From contig NZ_JAGFNU010000007.1 in NCBI RefSeq assembly GCF_018457175.1, forward strand, positions 145,588-209,587: DNA of 64,000 bases, given 5' to 3'. Shown here in pieces: positions 10,942-19,292 of the stretch; position 1 is the first letter of the stretch; each line of letters opens with the position of its first letter. This DNA comes from Pseudohalocynthiibacter aestuariivivens. GTDB lineage: Bacteria; Pseudomonadota; Alphaproteobacteria; Rhodobacterales; Rhodobacteraceae. The position numbers and the translations under genes are program-made. The notes beneath the pieces were generated by a model. That model did not search any database, was not told the DNA's origin, and saw only the letters and a program-made list of their open reading frames with translations.

Positions 10942-11632
10942 CGCGCACCTCTGCCAACAGATTTTCTGCTTCGGCAATACCTTCGGGGCGGCCGACATCA
11001 CACCATTGGCCGGGATAGAGCAGGCCATAGATTCGGTTTTCAGCCATCATTTTGTTCCAGAGAACATTCAGCGAAAACACATCGTCAGCGATTTCAGAAA
11101 GCCGCTCTGTACAGAGGATTTGCGCGCCGGAATATATATGGCCCGGGCCGCGCGTTAACTGACCGGTGGCGTTCACTACAAAATCACCCGCCCCTGTATG
11201 TCCACGCGCATTCTGGGGGGCGACGAGAAGCAAAAGAGCGTCCATTTTCTCTGGATTCCACGCTTCGGCCAATAACTTTAAAGGGTTAGGTCCCGCCCAT
11301 ATTGCGTCAGAATTGAAGGTAAATACCGGGCTTTTCCCAAGAAGCGGGAGCGCGTGACGAAGACCGCCACCCGTTTCCAGAATGGTCTCAAGCTCCTCGG
11401 AGAAAACAACATTTCTGTTTGCCAGCTGATCGCGCATCATTTCTGATTTGTAGTGCAGGTTTACAACGGTTCTGGCGATACCTGCGCCCTCGACCTGATC
11501 CAATGCGTGATCTATCAGCGCCCGACCGGCAACTTTTATCAGCGGCTTCGGCATTTCAGCGGCAAGCGCACCCATCCGCGTACCAAGCCCAGCAGCAAAC
11601 AACATAAGTGAATTTGGGTGTGAATCAGTCAT
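10934..11632 (-). CDS. murU: nucleotidyltransferase, MurU-like (N-acetylmuramate-1-phosphate uridylyltransferase type)
   Basis: This 232-residue sugar-phosphate nucleotidyltransferase has the N-terminal signature 'LMLFAAGLGTRMGALA', then 'MPKPLIKVAGRALIDHAL' with the catalytic Lys. The metal-site Asp is in 'FTFNSDAIW'. In Pseudomonas, MurU works with the sugar kinase AmgK to recycle cell-wall MurNAc to UDP-MurNAc. In many Rhodobacteraceae the kinase gene sits between tsaE and this gene. Here tsaE directly overlaps it by 8 bases, so the kinase is absent from its usual place. The exact sugar substrate is inferred from family and context only. Confidence 0.75.
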   Translation of the reverse strand: MTDSHPNSLMLFAAGLGTRMGALAAEMPKPLIKVAGRALIDHALDQVEGAGIARTVVNLHYKSEMMRDQLANRNVVFSEELETILETGGGLRHALPLLGKSPVFTFNSDAIWAGPNPLKLLAEAWNPEKMDALLLLVAPQNARGHTGAGDFVVNATGQLTRGPGHIYSGAQILCTERLSEIADDVFSLNVLWNKMMAENRIYGLLYPGQWCDVGRPEGIAEAENLLAEVRDV

Positions 11633-12098
11633 GGATCAGATCAAGCACAGGCTGCCAGCGCGCCGATTTGGCCGAGGCCGTCAGATGCCGATGCTCGGCT
11701 TCAGCGACGACCGAAAATGAAAGAATAAGGCCGTCGTTAGGCGCAAGATCGGCCAGCCTGTCTGGCCATTCGACGAGGCAAATTGAATTTTCAAAGGCGT
11801 CTTCGAGGCCGAGTTCCAGAGCTTCGTTCGGAGAGGTCAACCGATAGAGGTCACAATGCCAGATTTCGACGTCGCCGGCATCATAAGTTTGAACCAAAGT
11901 ATAGGTTGGCGAAGGTATGTCTTCGGGAACGCTTATCCGTGCAAGAATTACCGCACGTGCAAAATGGGTTTTGCCGGCACCTATTGGCCCCTCAAGCAAA
12001 ACGGTGTCACCCGCACGCAAATGTGGTGCGATTCTGGCTGCTAGATTTGCAGTTTCCTGAGGTGACGTCAGGAGCTGTTGTGAGGAATAGGCCGACAT
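11625..12098 (-). CDS. tsaE: tRNA threonylcarbamoyladenosine biosynthesis ATPase TsaE
   Basis: TsaE is the ATPase of the complex that makes the t6A modification at position 37 of ANN-decoding tRNAs. The 157-residue protein has Walker A 'EGPIGAGKTHFAR' near residue 38, the switch-like 'SPTYTLVQTYDAGDVEIWHCDLYRL' region (quoted only as a landmark near residue 85) and 'CLVEWPDRL'. Its partner TsaD is encoded about 10.5 kb away in this window. It heads the leftward run into murU, addB and addA. Confidence 0.94.
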   Translation of the reverse strand: MSAYSSQQLLTSPQETANLAARIAPHLRAGDTVLLEGPIGAGKTHFARAVILARISVPEDIPSPTYTLVQTYDAGDVEIWHCDLYRLTSPNEALELGLEDAFENSICLVEWPDRLADLAPNDGLILSFSVVAEAEHRHLTASAKSARWQPVLDLIHD

Positions 12099-12217
12099 GG
12101 GCTGACTTTAGCTGTCCGGCGGATGGCCGCAAGCCAGATCAGCCATGTTCCTGGGCGCGTAAAGGAATTTATTTGTAGGAACGGCGACAAACTTTTCCCA
12201 ACGCTAAGCAAAACAGC

Positions 12218-13612
12218 TCAAACGTCGATCGGTTGGTTTTGACCCAACGCACGCCTCGGCGTCGTTGCTTCGGGCGTATGCCCGAACCTTGGCCATTTCA
12301 CCTCTACAATTGCGCCGCATTTTTCTGGCCGTTCTTCATCAGCCAGAAAAGGATCAGACCCGTTGGCAAACGTTAGATCCGCGCCGGAGCGTTCCAGAAG
12401 AGTTTTGGCTATGAACAACCCAAGCCCCATCCCTTCATATTCCGGCCTTTGGGCACGTTCTGCGGCGCTTCGCCGCCTGCGCACAAAAGGATCACCGATC
12501 CGGCCAAGCAGATGCGGCGGAAAACCAGCGCCATCATCGATGATTTGCAGGCGAATATGGTCTTGGGTCCAATGCGCCTCGACCCATACATTTTTTTCAG
12601 CAAAATCAACGGCATTCTGAATAAGATTGCGAATACCGTGGATCATTTCTGGCTGTCTGTAGACGATTGGCTGCATGCCACCATCACCTTCCCGGTCAAA
12701 TGCAAAATGCACCGTTTTGCCGCGGCTAATATGTGGCTCTGCTGCCTCTTCTATGAATGTTGAAAGGGGCGCTGTTCGCATGTGCAGATCATCTTTTCCA
12801 ATACGGCCCATTGATTGCAGAATCTCGCGGCACCTGTCGGCCTGATCGCGGATCAGCCCTGCATCTTCTCGTAGCTCCGGGGACTCAGACAAATCTTCAA
12901 TCATCTCGGTGCTGACCAGCTTTATTGTAGCAAGGGGGGTCCCCAACTCGTGCGCTGTGGCCGCGATCACCCCTCCAAGGTCAGTCAATTTTTGTTCGCG
13001 CAGAAGCGCTGTTTGGGTTGCGGCAAGAGCCTCGGACATGTTGTGGATTTCAGAACTGACCCTTCGGGCATAGATGCCCAGAAAAACTGTTCCAATGACA
13101 ATCGACACCCAAAACCCAAAGACGAAAACATTTGGCAGTCTTAGAATGAACCCCTGTTCAGTACGAAGCGGGATATAGTAGGTCGACAAAAGTGTTGTCA
13201 TGCCCAAAGCGATAAAGCCCAGAAATAGCGTAGACCGCAAATGAAGCGCGGTTGCCGAAATCGTAACGGGCACCATGATTAACAAAGCGAAGGGGTTGTT
13301 CAGCCCGCCGGTCAAAAAAACCAGCGCGGAAAGCTGTGAAATATCGAACAGAAGCAGCAACACGGCCTGCGTTTCTGTCAGCCTCTTATTTTCCGGATAA
13401 ACAAAAATTGAAATCAGGTTTGCAATAACAGACGCGCTCAGGGCCATTAAGACCAAACCAAGTTCAAGCTGCAGGTGGTAATACCGCAACGCTATGGTTA
13501 TTGCGGTGACCTGACCAATGATCGCGACCCAGCGCAAAACCATAAGCGTACGCAAGCGAACCCAGTCGCTCCTGGCGTCGCTGATAAAAAGGGCAGTGTC
13601 TTTTTTTGTCAT
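12218..13612 (-). CDS. regB: redox-sensing histidine kinase RegB/PrrB
   Basis: RegB is a membrane histidine kinase that reads the redox state of the quinone pool and phosphorylates RegA. The protein has about six membrane segments in residues 25-185, including the quinone-site heptapeptide 'GGLNNPF'. The H-box is 'ATAHELGTPLATI'. The 'RDQADRCREIL' segment carries the Cys reported in RegB/PrrB to form a redox switch, and the ATPase domain has N, G1 and G2 boxes ('LIQNAVDFAEK', 'IDDGAGF', 'GMGLGLFIAKTLLE'). I chose the ATG at 13612 (464 residues, close to known PrrB); upstream options are an ATG at 13636 and a TTG at 13648. The gene diverges from senC, and regA follows, the classic arrangement. 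Confidence 0.95.
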   Translation of the reverse strand: MTKKDTALFISDARSDWVRLRTLMVLRWVAIIGQVTAITIALRYYHLQLELGLVLMALSASVIANLISIFVYPENKRLTETQAVLLLLFDISQLSALVFLTGGLNNPFALLIMVPVTISATALHLRSTLFLGFIALGMTTLLSTYYIPLRTEQGFILRLPNVFVFGFWVSIVIGTVFLGIYARRVSSEIHNMSEALAATQTALLREQKLTDLGGVIAATAHELGTPLATIKLVSTEMIEDLSESPELREDAGLIRDQADRCREILQSMGRIGKDDLHMRTAPLSTFIEEAAEPHISRGKTVHFAFDREGDGGMQPIVYRQPEMIHGIRNLIQNAVDFAEKNVWVEAHWTQDHIRLQIIDDGAGFPPHLLGRIGDPFVRRRRSAAERAQRPEYEGMGLGLFIAKTLLERSGADLTFANGSDPFLADEERPEKCGAIVEVKWPRFGHTPEATTPRRALGQNQPIDV

Positions 13613-13711
13613 ACGCTCGCCAAACTGTGATTGCATCAATCTGTGCAATTGTTAGTCATGCGCGTAGACGTGATCAATGCGCAGCAGACGAAAACCGTAA
13701 AGAGGGTAAAA

Positions 13712-14332
13712 ATGGCAAAAACTTATGCAATTGTCGCGGGCACAGCGATTGTCGCGCTTTTGGCGGGCCTTTGGTTTGCAACAGCCCGAAACGCGGCCGA
13801 TATTTTTGCGGCCTGCAGGGCATCGCAAATTGCTGGCGGTACAGGTAGTATTGGTGGCCCATTTACACTGGTCAATCAGCAAGGTCAGACCGTAACAGAC
13901 AAAGAAGTCATTACGGGCCCGTCCATCGTCTATTTTGGTTATACATTTTGTCCCGACATTTGCCCGGCGGATACTGCGCGCAATGCAGAAGCTGTCGACC
14001 TTCTGGAACAGCAAGGGATAATGGCGACCCCTGTCATGATTTCGATCGACCCAGAGCGGGACACACCAGAAGTGATGGCGGATTTCGCATTCAACCTGCA
14101 TGAGCGGATGATCGGATTAACCGGAACTGTGGAGCAGGTCAAAGCAGCGTCGCGGGCCTATAAAACCTACTATCAGAAACAAGAGGGCGACGAGGAATAC
14201 TATCTCGTAAACCACTCAACGTTTAGCTATCTCGCTCTACCAGAGTATGGGGTTGTTGAGTATTACACACGTGATATGACCGCAACTGAGATGGCGGAAA
14301 GCGTTACCTGCTTTGTAGAAACGGCGAGCTAA
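13712..14332 (+). CDS. senC: SCO1/SenC/PrrC copper protein
   Basis: This is a membrane-anchored periplasmic copper chaperone for cytochrome c oxidase assembly, also reported to influence RegB signalling in Rhodobacter. The ATG at 13712 is preceded by AGAGG and gives 206 residues. One N-terminal membrane helix (about residues 5-24) is followed by a thioredoxin-like fold. The copper ligands are visible: 'FCPDICP' (Cys-x3-Cys) near residue 80 and the later His in 'VNHSTFSYL'. It lies 99 bases from divergent regB and 62 bases ahead of regA, probably co-transcribed with the latter. Confidence 0.95.
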   Translation: MAKTYAIVAGTAIVALLAGLWFATARNAADIFAACRASQIAGGTGSIGGPFTLVNQQGQTVTDKEVITGPSIVYFGYTFCPDICPADTARNAEAVDLLEQQGIMATPVMISIDPERDTPEVMADFAFNLHERMIGLTGTVEQVKAASRAYKTYYQKQEGDEEYYLVNHSTFSYLALPEYGVVEYYTRDMTATEMAESVTCFVETAS

Positions 14333-14394
14333 ATTGACCCGCTGCACGCAACCGCATACAAGGGACGCTAGGACAACGCGCGCAAGGTATTTTA

Positions 14395-14949
14395 ATGACA
14401 GACCGAGAATTACTTGAGATCGGAGATGACAAGTCTCTGCTTCTCGTAGATGACGACGAGCCATTTCTGCGCCGTCTGGCGCGAGCCATGGAAAAACGTG
14501 GCTTTGAGCCAGAACTGGCCGGGTCTGTTGCGGCTGGTAAGGCGATTGCGACAGCCCGCCCCCCTGCATACGCGGTCGTTGATCTGCGGCTTGAGGATGG
14601 CAACGGCCTGGATGTGGTTGAATTGCTGCGCGAACGCCGCCCCGGTGCGCGGATTATTGTATTGACTGGATACGGCGCTATCGCAACAGCGGTTGCAGCC
14701 GTAAAGATAGGGGCGACTGATTATCTTTCTAAGCCTGCTGACGCGAATGACATAACGGCCGCCTTGTTGGCGAACGGTGATGCCCTGCCACCACCACCAG
14801 AAAACCCAATGTCTGCAGACCGGGTTCGCTGGGAACACATTCAGCGTGTTTATGAGTTGTGCAATCGTAATGTAAGCGAAACGGCGCGGCGCCTGAATAT
14901 GCATCGCCGCACGTTGCAACGGATTTTGGCGAAACGAAGCCCACGCTAA
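14395..14949 (+). CDS. regA: redox response regulator RegA/PrrA
   Basis: RegA is the global response regulator for respiration, carbon fixation and, where present, photosynthesis genes. The 184-residue protein has an N-terminal receiver domain with the acidic 'LLLVDDDEPFLRRLARAM', the phospho-acceptor Asp in 'AVVDLRLEDGNGLDV' and Lys in 'DYLSKPAD'. A proline linker ('LPPPPENPM') leads to a Fis-type helix-turn-helix 'RNVSETARRLNMHRRTLQRIL'-like C-terminus (residues about 150-180). The length and the linker are typical of RegA. It ends two bases before the convergent LysR gene's stop codon. Confidence 0.96.
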   Translation: MTDRELLEIGDDKSLLLVDDDEPFLRRLARAMEKRGFEPELAGSVAAGKAIATARPPAYAVVDLRLEDGNGLDVVELLRERRPGARIIVLTGYGAIATAVAAVKIGATDYLSKPADANDITAALLANGDALPPPPENPMSADRVRWEHIQRVYELCNRNVSETARRLNMHRRTLQRILAKRSPR

Positions 14950-14951
14950 TC

Positions 14952-15821
14952 TTAGCTGCAACAACGCAACCAGTCGATAAATGGCGCAAGCGATGGGTGC
15001 ATATGGTTTTCGCGCGTCACGATGTAGTAGCCAAGTTCGCCCGAATCTTCCTGAAATACGCTAACCAGGGTTCCGTTTTTCAAATCACTTTCAACCAGCG
15101 CATAAGCCTGAATCGACAGTCCGTACCCTTGCCGTGTTGCTGACAAGACCAGGGTATTGGTTGCGAAGGTTGTGATCTGCGACTGGTTCAGGTTTATACC
15201 ATGCGCCTCGGCCCAGAGTCGTTGTTCAGGGTGTCCCTGTTCAATCAGCCAGACGTGTTTTGATAAATCGGATGGGCCGCCAAATTCGATTTTTTCCGCA
15301 AACTTCGGGCTGCAGGCGATCACATAAGTGGATTGCGTAAGCCGCTCTGCCTTATGCCCCGGCCAGTTCCCGCCCCCGTATCGGATCGCAAAATCGATTT
15401 GGCCGCGCTTCAGGTCGAGCACTTTCGTCGTTGGAACGATCGAAATTTCAAGGCCCGGACGATCAGCCCAAAATGCACCAAGCCGCGGCATAAGCCAGTT
15501 TTCAGCAAAACTTGGCGTTGTGGAAATTGTAAGAGGGCGCGTTGTTGCATCTGAAATCAGGTCCTTAATGCCTGCCTCAATCGTCCCAAACCCATCACTT
15601 AACGTGTCAGCCAGCCGACGCCCTGCTTCCGTTGGCTCCATCAGTCGTCCGTGTCGTTCGATCAAAGATTGAGAAAACCTCGCCTCTAATCCGCGCACGT
15701 GCTGCGCAATCGCCGCATGGGTCACATTCAGCTCTCGTGCTGCCGCGCTAAAATTCTTTAACCTCGCTGCGGATTCAAAAGCGCGAAGCGCAGCGAGTGA
15801 AGGGATATTTCGCCAATCCAT
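14952..15821 (-). CDS. LysR-family transcriptional regulator (GcvA-like)
   Basis: This is a 289-residue LysR regulator. The winged-helix segment is at the N-terminus: 'PSLAALRAFESAARLKNFSAAARELN' region, residues about 8-33, then 'VTHAAIAQHVRGLE'. The effector-binding domain follows, with 'PLTISTTPSFAENWLMPRL' beginning near residue 95 and 'QIDFAIRYGGGNWPG'. These phrases are characteristic of the GcvA/AmpR branch. A divergent 54-codon gene starts 105 bases away, a usual position for a LysR target, but no target function is known. Confidence 0.92.
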   Translation of the reverse strand: MDWRNIPSLAALRAFESAARLKNFSAAARELNVTHAAIAQHVRGLEARFSQSLIERHGRLMEPTEAGRRLADTLSDGFGTIEAGIKDLISDATTRPLTISTTPSFAENWLMPRLGAFWADRPGLEISIVPTTKVLDLKRGQIDFAIRYGGGNWPGHKAERLTQSTYVIACSPKFAEKIEFGGPSDLSKHVWLIEQGHPEQRLWAEAHGINLNQSQITTFATNTLVLSATRQGYGLSIQAYALVESDLKNGTLVSVFQEDSGELGYYIVTRENHMHPSLAPFIDWLRCCS

Positions 15822-15926
15822 AGTCTACCTGATAGTTCAGCTTACAAAATAGAAATTTTTAAGATTAGCACAATAGGATGAACGCTTTTATTTCTAACGT
15901 ATGAAAACGACGAATTGGAGAATGAC

Positions 15927-16091
15927 ATGTTATCTATTCTAGCAGACAGTCTGTTAACCGCAACATGTGTAAAACGTGGTTGCAGAGTGCCAGAGCATCC
16001 AAAGCCGCATGCAGATCGCTTTATTCCGACACGTAATCGCACCGAGAAGCGGCTGGGAAAGAAGTTTAACTCGCTTAGGGATCTCTGGTAA
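15927..16091 (+). CDS. small hypothetical protein divergent from the LysR gene
   Basis: This 54-codon frame (MLSILADSLLTATCVKRGCR... to ...KKFNSLRDLW) starts at an ATG with a GGAG ribosome site 8 bases upstream and ends at TAA. It is basic in its second half, with Cys14 and Cys19, and has no membrane helix. Support comes from the good ribosome site, the divergent position next to a LysR regulator, and an otherwise empty 300-base gap. I do not recognise a family. It could be a LysR-controlled small protein or chance. Confidence 0.5.
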   Translation: MLSILADSLLTATCVKRGCRVPEHPKPHADRFIPTRNRTEKRLGKKFNSLRDLW

Positions 16092-16126
16092 AAATTAGCA
16101 GGCGCGGCCTCTCCCTGCTGCGCCTG

Positions 16127-16614
16127 CTAAAGCGTGAAGCGTTTGCTGATCCTGTCAACAAGTGTACCGTCGCTGAGCGGAACGTCACAATCAAGGCGCC
16201 ATATTTCAAAGCCCAGGGATGCATAATAAGCAAGACCGCCTTTTTTATCAGCCCTGATCGTTGCGTTGATCCAGCGATACCCAGCATTACGCGCCGCGAT
16301 TTTGGTGGCCTCAAACAAACCTGTGCCGATACCCATTTTGACCGCGCCGATCCGAACAAAGCTCGCGATGTCGCACGCCTCGATAGGCAACTTCTTATTC
16401 GGCTCAAAATACTGAAACCCCACTATTTGTTTTTCCGGAGTTTCTGCTACATGCCAGCCGTTTCTGCCCTGATGGGCATCCATCCATTCAATCAAGACCG
16501 AAGGTGCCGTCGGTTTTTGCATGGCAGTCGTTCCGCCAACCTGAACGATCTGATTGAGGATTTCTGCCATACCAACAGCATCATAACGAAAGGCGGGCCG
16601 TACAGAAAAGTCAC
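16127..16614 (-). CDS. GNAT-family N-acetyltransferase, start region probably frameshifted
   Basis: The acetyl-CoA-binding core is clear: 'ASFVRIGAVKMGIGTGLFEATK' region near residue 67 (a variant Q/R-x-x-G-x-G/A loop) and 'YASLGFEIWRLD' near the end. An ATG at 16570 would give 147 residues, but that cuts off the first strand. In the same frame, just upstream, the bases encode S-V-R-P-A-F-R-Y-D-A-V-G, a typical GNAT beginning, with no start codon available. A GTG at 16614 would give M-T-F-S-V-R-P-A if the T4 run (minus strand, 16606-16609) had one more T. So the gene is either frameshifted at its start, affected by a sequence error, or starts late. It follows the HD gene by five bases. Confidence 0.65.
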
Positions 16615-16618
16615 TATT

Positions 16619-17215
16619 TCAGCCCAATTCCGCTAAAAGCAGCCGATGCCTCGCGGTATAATCATTGCGAACCTCAAGCGGTGGCCGTAGCCGGATCGTT
16701 AAGCCATCAATCATATCGGGCGGCGGTTTGCCAAAAAACTTGTCCGCCTCTTTCTTTGTAAACCCGGCGATCTGGGTGGCCTCGAGCCAAGCAGAAATTT
16801 TGTCAGCTTTTTTTATTTGACGCTTAACAGAGATAGGCGTCGCGGTGGGCAATCCAAACCGCAGGTGAATTGCTGCAGTCAGCCGATCATCAAGTGAACT
16901 ATACCCAAGACCCACGGCAGCTTTCACAGGTGAAATCATGTCTCCTATTACGTACTCGGGCGCATCATGCAGAAGCGCTGCAAGTTTCCACTTTGCTGGG
17001 GCATTTGGGGAAAGTCGCATGTAAATCTGTTCAACCAACAAGGAGTGTTCGGCAACTGAATATGCAAAATCACCCTGTGTTTGCCCGTTCCAGCGCGCAA
17101 CAAAAGCTAACCCATGTGCGATATCCTCGATCTCTATATCAACTGGGGTCGGGTCGAGGAGATCTAGCCTGCGACCTGAAAGCATTCTCTGCCAGGCTCT
17201 GGGTGGTGTTGCCAT
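16619..17215 (-). CDS. HD-domain phosphohydrolase (YfbR-like)
   Basis: This 198-residue protein has an HD metal-dependent phosphohydrolase domain. The ligands are visible in order: His in 'YSVAEHSLLVEQI', the His-Asp pair in 'LAALLHDAPEYVIGDM', and Asp in 'KKADKISAWLEATQ'. The family includes 5'-deoxynucleotidases such as YfbR, a likely but unproven role. The stop codon is followed almost at once by the GNAT reading frame, so the two are probably one transcript. Confidence 0.85.
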   Translation of the reverse strand: MATPPRAWQRMLSGRRLDLLDPTPVDIEIEDIAHGLAFVARWNGQTQGDFAYSVAEHSLLVEQIYMRLSPNAPAKWKLAALLHDAPEYVIGDMISPVKAAVGLGYSSLDDRLTAAIHLRFGLPTATPISVKRQIKKADKISAWLEATQIAGFTKKEADKFFGKPPPDMIDGLTIRLRPPLEVRNDYTARHRLLLAELG

Positions 17216-17351
17216 TGTGCTACATCCTCTTTTTAAGCCACTCTATCGCCGCATTTTTCATTCAGCGTAGACGAATAGATCACGTGCTGCCGCCGTTTGT
17301 GTGAAGATTTGTGTTTTGAACACAGACGTACGGACCATGATCTTATTAGTC

Positions 17352-17388
17352 GAGGGGGGCACTGTCATCCTCCCGGCGTGCCCTCCTC
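17352..17388 (+). promoter_or_regulatory. 11-bp stem-loop in the leader of the small secreted protein gene
   Basis: Arms GAGGGGGGCAC (17352-17362) and GTGCCCTCCTC (17378-17388) pair over 11 bases with one G-U pair. The 15-base loop contains TCATCCTCCC. The structure ends 31 bases before the start codon at 17420. The pyrimidine-rich loop is complementary to an AGGAG-type ribosome site such as the one of the downstream gene (AAAGGAG). No T tract follows, so it is not a simple terminator. A regulatory role is inference. Confidence 0.35.
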
Positions 17389-17419
17389 AAAACCGAAGCA
17401 CTAACGAAAGGAGCTTGCT

Positions 17420-17734
17420 ATGTTCAAGCGTCTTCTTACAGCCGGGCTTTTGTTCGGCATGGCAGCAACGGCCCCCCCGGCGCACGCAACATCCTGCGCG
17501 ATGCGCGACCAGGTCGTCGACCGGCTAAAATCAGAATTCTCCGAGCAACTAACAGCCGGGGGTATTCAGGCGACACGATCGGCACAGACACTCCTAGAAG
17601 TCTGGGCCTCCCCAGAAACAGGCACATTTACAGTTATGTTAACCAGCCCAAATGGCGTTAGCTGCATCGTGGCAGCCGGCACAGATTGGTTTCATGACCT
17701 GCCAACGCCAGAACCAGCAGGCCAACCAAGTTAA
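17420..17734 (+). CDS. small secreted hypothetical protein
   Basis: This 104-residue protein starts at an ATG with an AAAGGAG ribosome site and has a clear Sec signal peptide (MFKRLLTAGLLFGMAATAPP, cleavage probably after 'AHA' at residue 23). The mature part has two Cys residues (in 'TSCAMRDQ' and 'GVSCIVAAG') that could form a disulfide, and the phrase 'LLEVWASPETGTFTVMLTSP'. Small periplasmic proteins of this layout are common in roseobacters. I do not recognise a named family. Its position 104 bases ahead of ahcY may be incidental. Confidence 0.7.
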   Translation: MFKRLLTAGLLFGMAATAPPAHATSCAMRDQVVDRLKSEFSEQLTAGGIQATRSAQTLLEVWASPETGTFTVMLTSPNGVSCIVAAGTDWFHDLPTPEPAGQPS

Positions 17735-17838
17735 CCAACGCTTTGGTGCGCCTAACGTAGTTTCGGCTAACCTATTGTCGGTCCGACGACTGAATGCTAT
17801 CTGCTGCGCGAAAGTTATTCGCAAGGAGCGTGGGCAGG

Positions 17839-19233
17839 ATGCCAAAGGATTACATCGTAAAAGATATTTCGCTGGCCGAATACGGCCGCAAAGAACTGGA
17901 TATCGCCGAAACAGAAATGCCGGGCCTAATGGCTTTGCGGACAGAGTATGGCGACAGCAAACCACTTAAAGGCGCACGTATTGCCGGGTCATTGCATATG
18001 ACCATTCAAACGGCTGTTTTGATCGAAACGCTTGTTGTCCTTGGCGCGGATGTGCGCTGGGCGTCCTGCAACATCTTTTCAACTCAAGACCACGCCGCCG
18101 CCGCTATCGCCGCAGGTGGAACTCCTGTTTTTGCGATCAAGGGTGAGACACTCGAAGAATACTGGGACTACGCAGACCGTATCTTCACGTTCGAAGAGGG
18201 TGGTGCAAACATGATTCTGGACGATGGTGGTGACGCGACGCTTTACATTCTTCTTGGTGCACGGGTCGAAGAAGGTGAGACAGACATTATCGAGAAACCG
18301 GAGTCTGAAGAAGAGGTCGCCCTTTTTGCCCAGATTAAGAAGCGGCTAAAAGACAGCCCCGGCTGGTTCGTCAAACAACGCCACATGATCCAGGGCGTGA
18401 CAGAAGAAACCACCACAGGCGTCCACCGTTTGTATCAAATGATGGAAAAAGGCCATTTGCCTTTCCCGGCGATCAACGTAAACGATTCTGTCACCAAATC
18501 GAAATTCGACAATAAGTATGGCTGTAAAGAGAGCCTAGTCGACGGTATTCGTCGCGCGACAGATACAATGATGGCTGGCAAAGTTGCTGTTGTCTGCGGC
18601 TATGGCGATGTTGGTAAAGGGTCTGCCGCGTCTCTTTGCGGGGCTGGCGCGCGCGTTAAGGTAACCGAAGTTGACCCGATCTGTGCGCTTCAGGCCGCGA
18701 TGGATGGTTTCGAAGTGGTTGTATTGGAAGATGTCATTGATAGCGCAGACATTTTTATTACGACGACCGGAAACAAAGACATCATTCGTATCGAACATAT
18801 GCGCGCGATGAAAGATATGGCGATTGTTGGCAACATCGGCCATTTCGACAACGAAATTCAGATCGCTTCACTTAAGAACCACAAGTGGACAAACATCAAA
18901 GAACAGGTCGATATGATCGAAATGCCCTCGGGCAACCGGATCATTCTATTGTCAGAGGGCCGCTTGCTGAACCTTGGCAATGCAACGGGACATCCGTCTT
19001 TTGTGATGTCAGCAAGTTTTACAAATCAGGTACTTGCACAGATCGAACTTTGGACCAAAGGCGACGAATATAACAACGAAGTTTATATTCTTCCAAAACA
19101 TTTGGACGAAAAAGTCGCGCGTCTGCATCTGGACCGTATCGGCGTGAAGCTGACGACGCTGAAAAAAGAACAGGCTGATTACATTGGCGTGAATGTTGAG
19201 GGCCCTTATAAGCCAGAGCATTACCGCTACTAA
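17839..19233 (+). CDS. ahcY: S-adenosyl-L-homocysteine hydrolase
   Basis: AhcY reversibly splits S-adenosylhomocysteine into adenosine and homocysteine, which keeps methylation reactions running. The 464-residue protein has N-terminal '[10 protein letters not shown]', the substrate motif '[16 protein letters not shown]', '[17 protein letters not shown]' with the catalytic Lys/Asp, and the NAD-binding loop '[13 protein letters not shown]'. The tail '...KPEHYRY' is the family's conserved C-terminal Lys-Tyr ending. I chose the ATG at 17839 (MPKDYIVKD); the frame extended upstream begins 15 codons earlier without family support. An AAGGAG site is about 12 bases upstream. A strong terminator follows. 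Confidence 0.98.
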   Translation: MPKDYIVKDISLAEYGRKELDIAETEMPGLMALRTEYGDSKPLKGARIAGSLHMTIQTAVLIETLVVLGADVRWASCNIFSTQDHAAAAIAAGGTPVFAIKGETLEEYWDYADRIFTFEEGGANMILDDGGDATLYILLGARVEEGETDIIEKPESEEEVALFAQIKKRLKDSPGWFVKQRHMIQGVTEETTTGVHRLYQMMEKGHLPFPAINVNDSVTKSKFDNKYGCKESLVDGIRRATDTMMAGKVAVVCGYGDVGKGSAASLCGAGARVKVTEVDPICALQAAMDGFEVVVLEDVIDSADIFITTTGNKDIIRIEHMRAMKDMAIVGNIGHFDNEIQIASLKNHKWTNIKEQVDMIEMPSGNRIILLSEGRLLNLGNATGHPSFVMSASFTNQVLAQIELWTKGDEYNNEVYILPKHLDEKVARLHLDRIGVKLTTLKKEQADYIGVNVEGPYKPEHYRY

Positions 19234-19250
19234 CGGGATCCCATAAAACT

Positions 19251-19285
19251 AAAAACCCGCGCCGCAGTTTGGCGCGGGTTTTTTT
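19251..19285. terminator. bidirectional terminator between ahcY and the LysM gene
   Basis: A perfect 11-base-pair stem AAACCCGCGCC / GGCGCGGGTTT with a 7-base loop is flanked by A residues on the left and a run of T on the right. It therefore works as an intrinsic terminator for ahcY and, on the other strand, lies just past the LysM gene's stop codon at 19293. Confidence 0.93.
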
Positions 19286-19292
19286 GTGAAAC

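Noticed and set aside
17735..17838. SAH riboswitch upstream of ahcY
   Set aside because: The interval lacks the conserved GAGGAGCGCUGC-type core that I would expect; no supporting pairing is visible.
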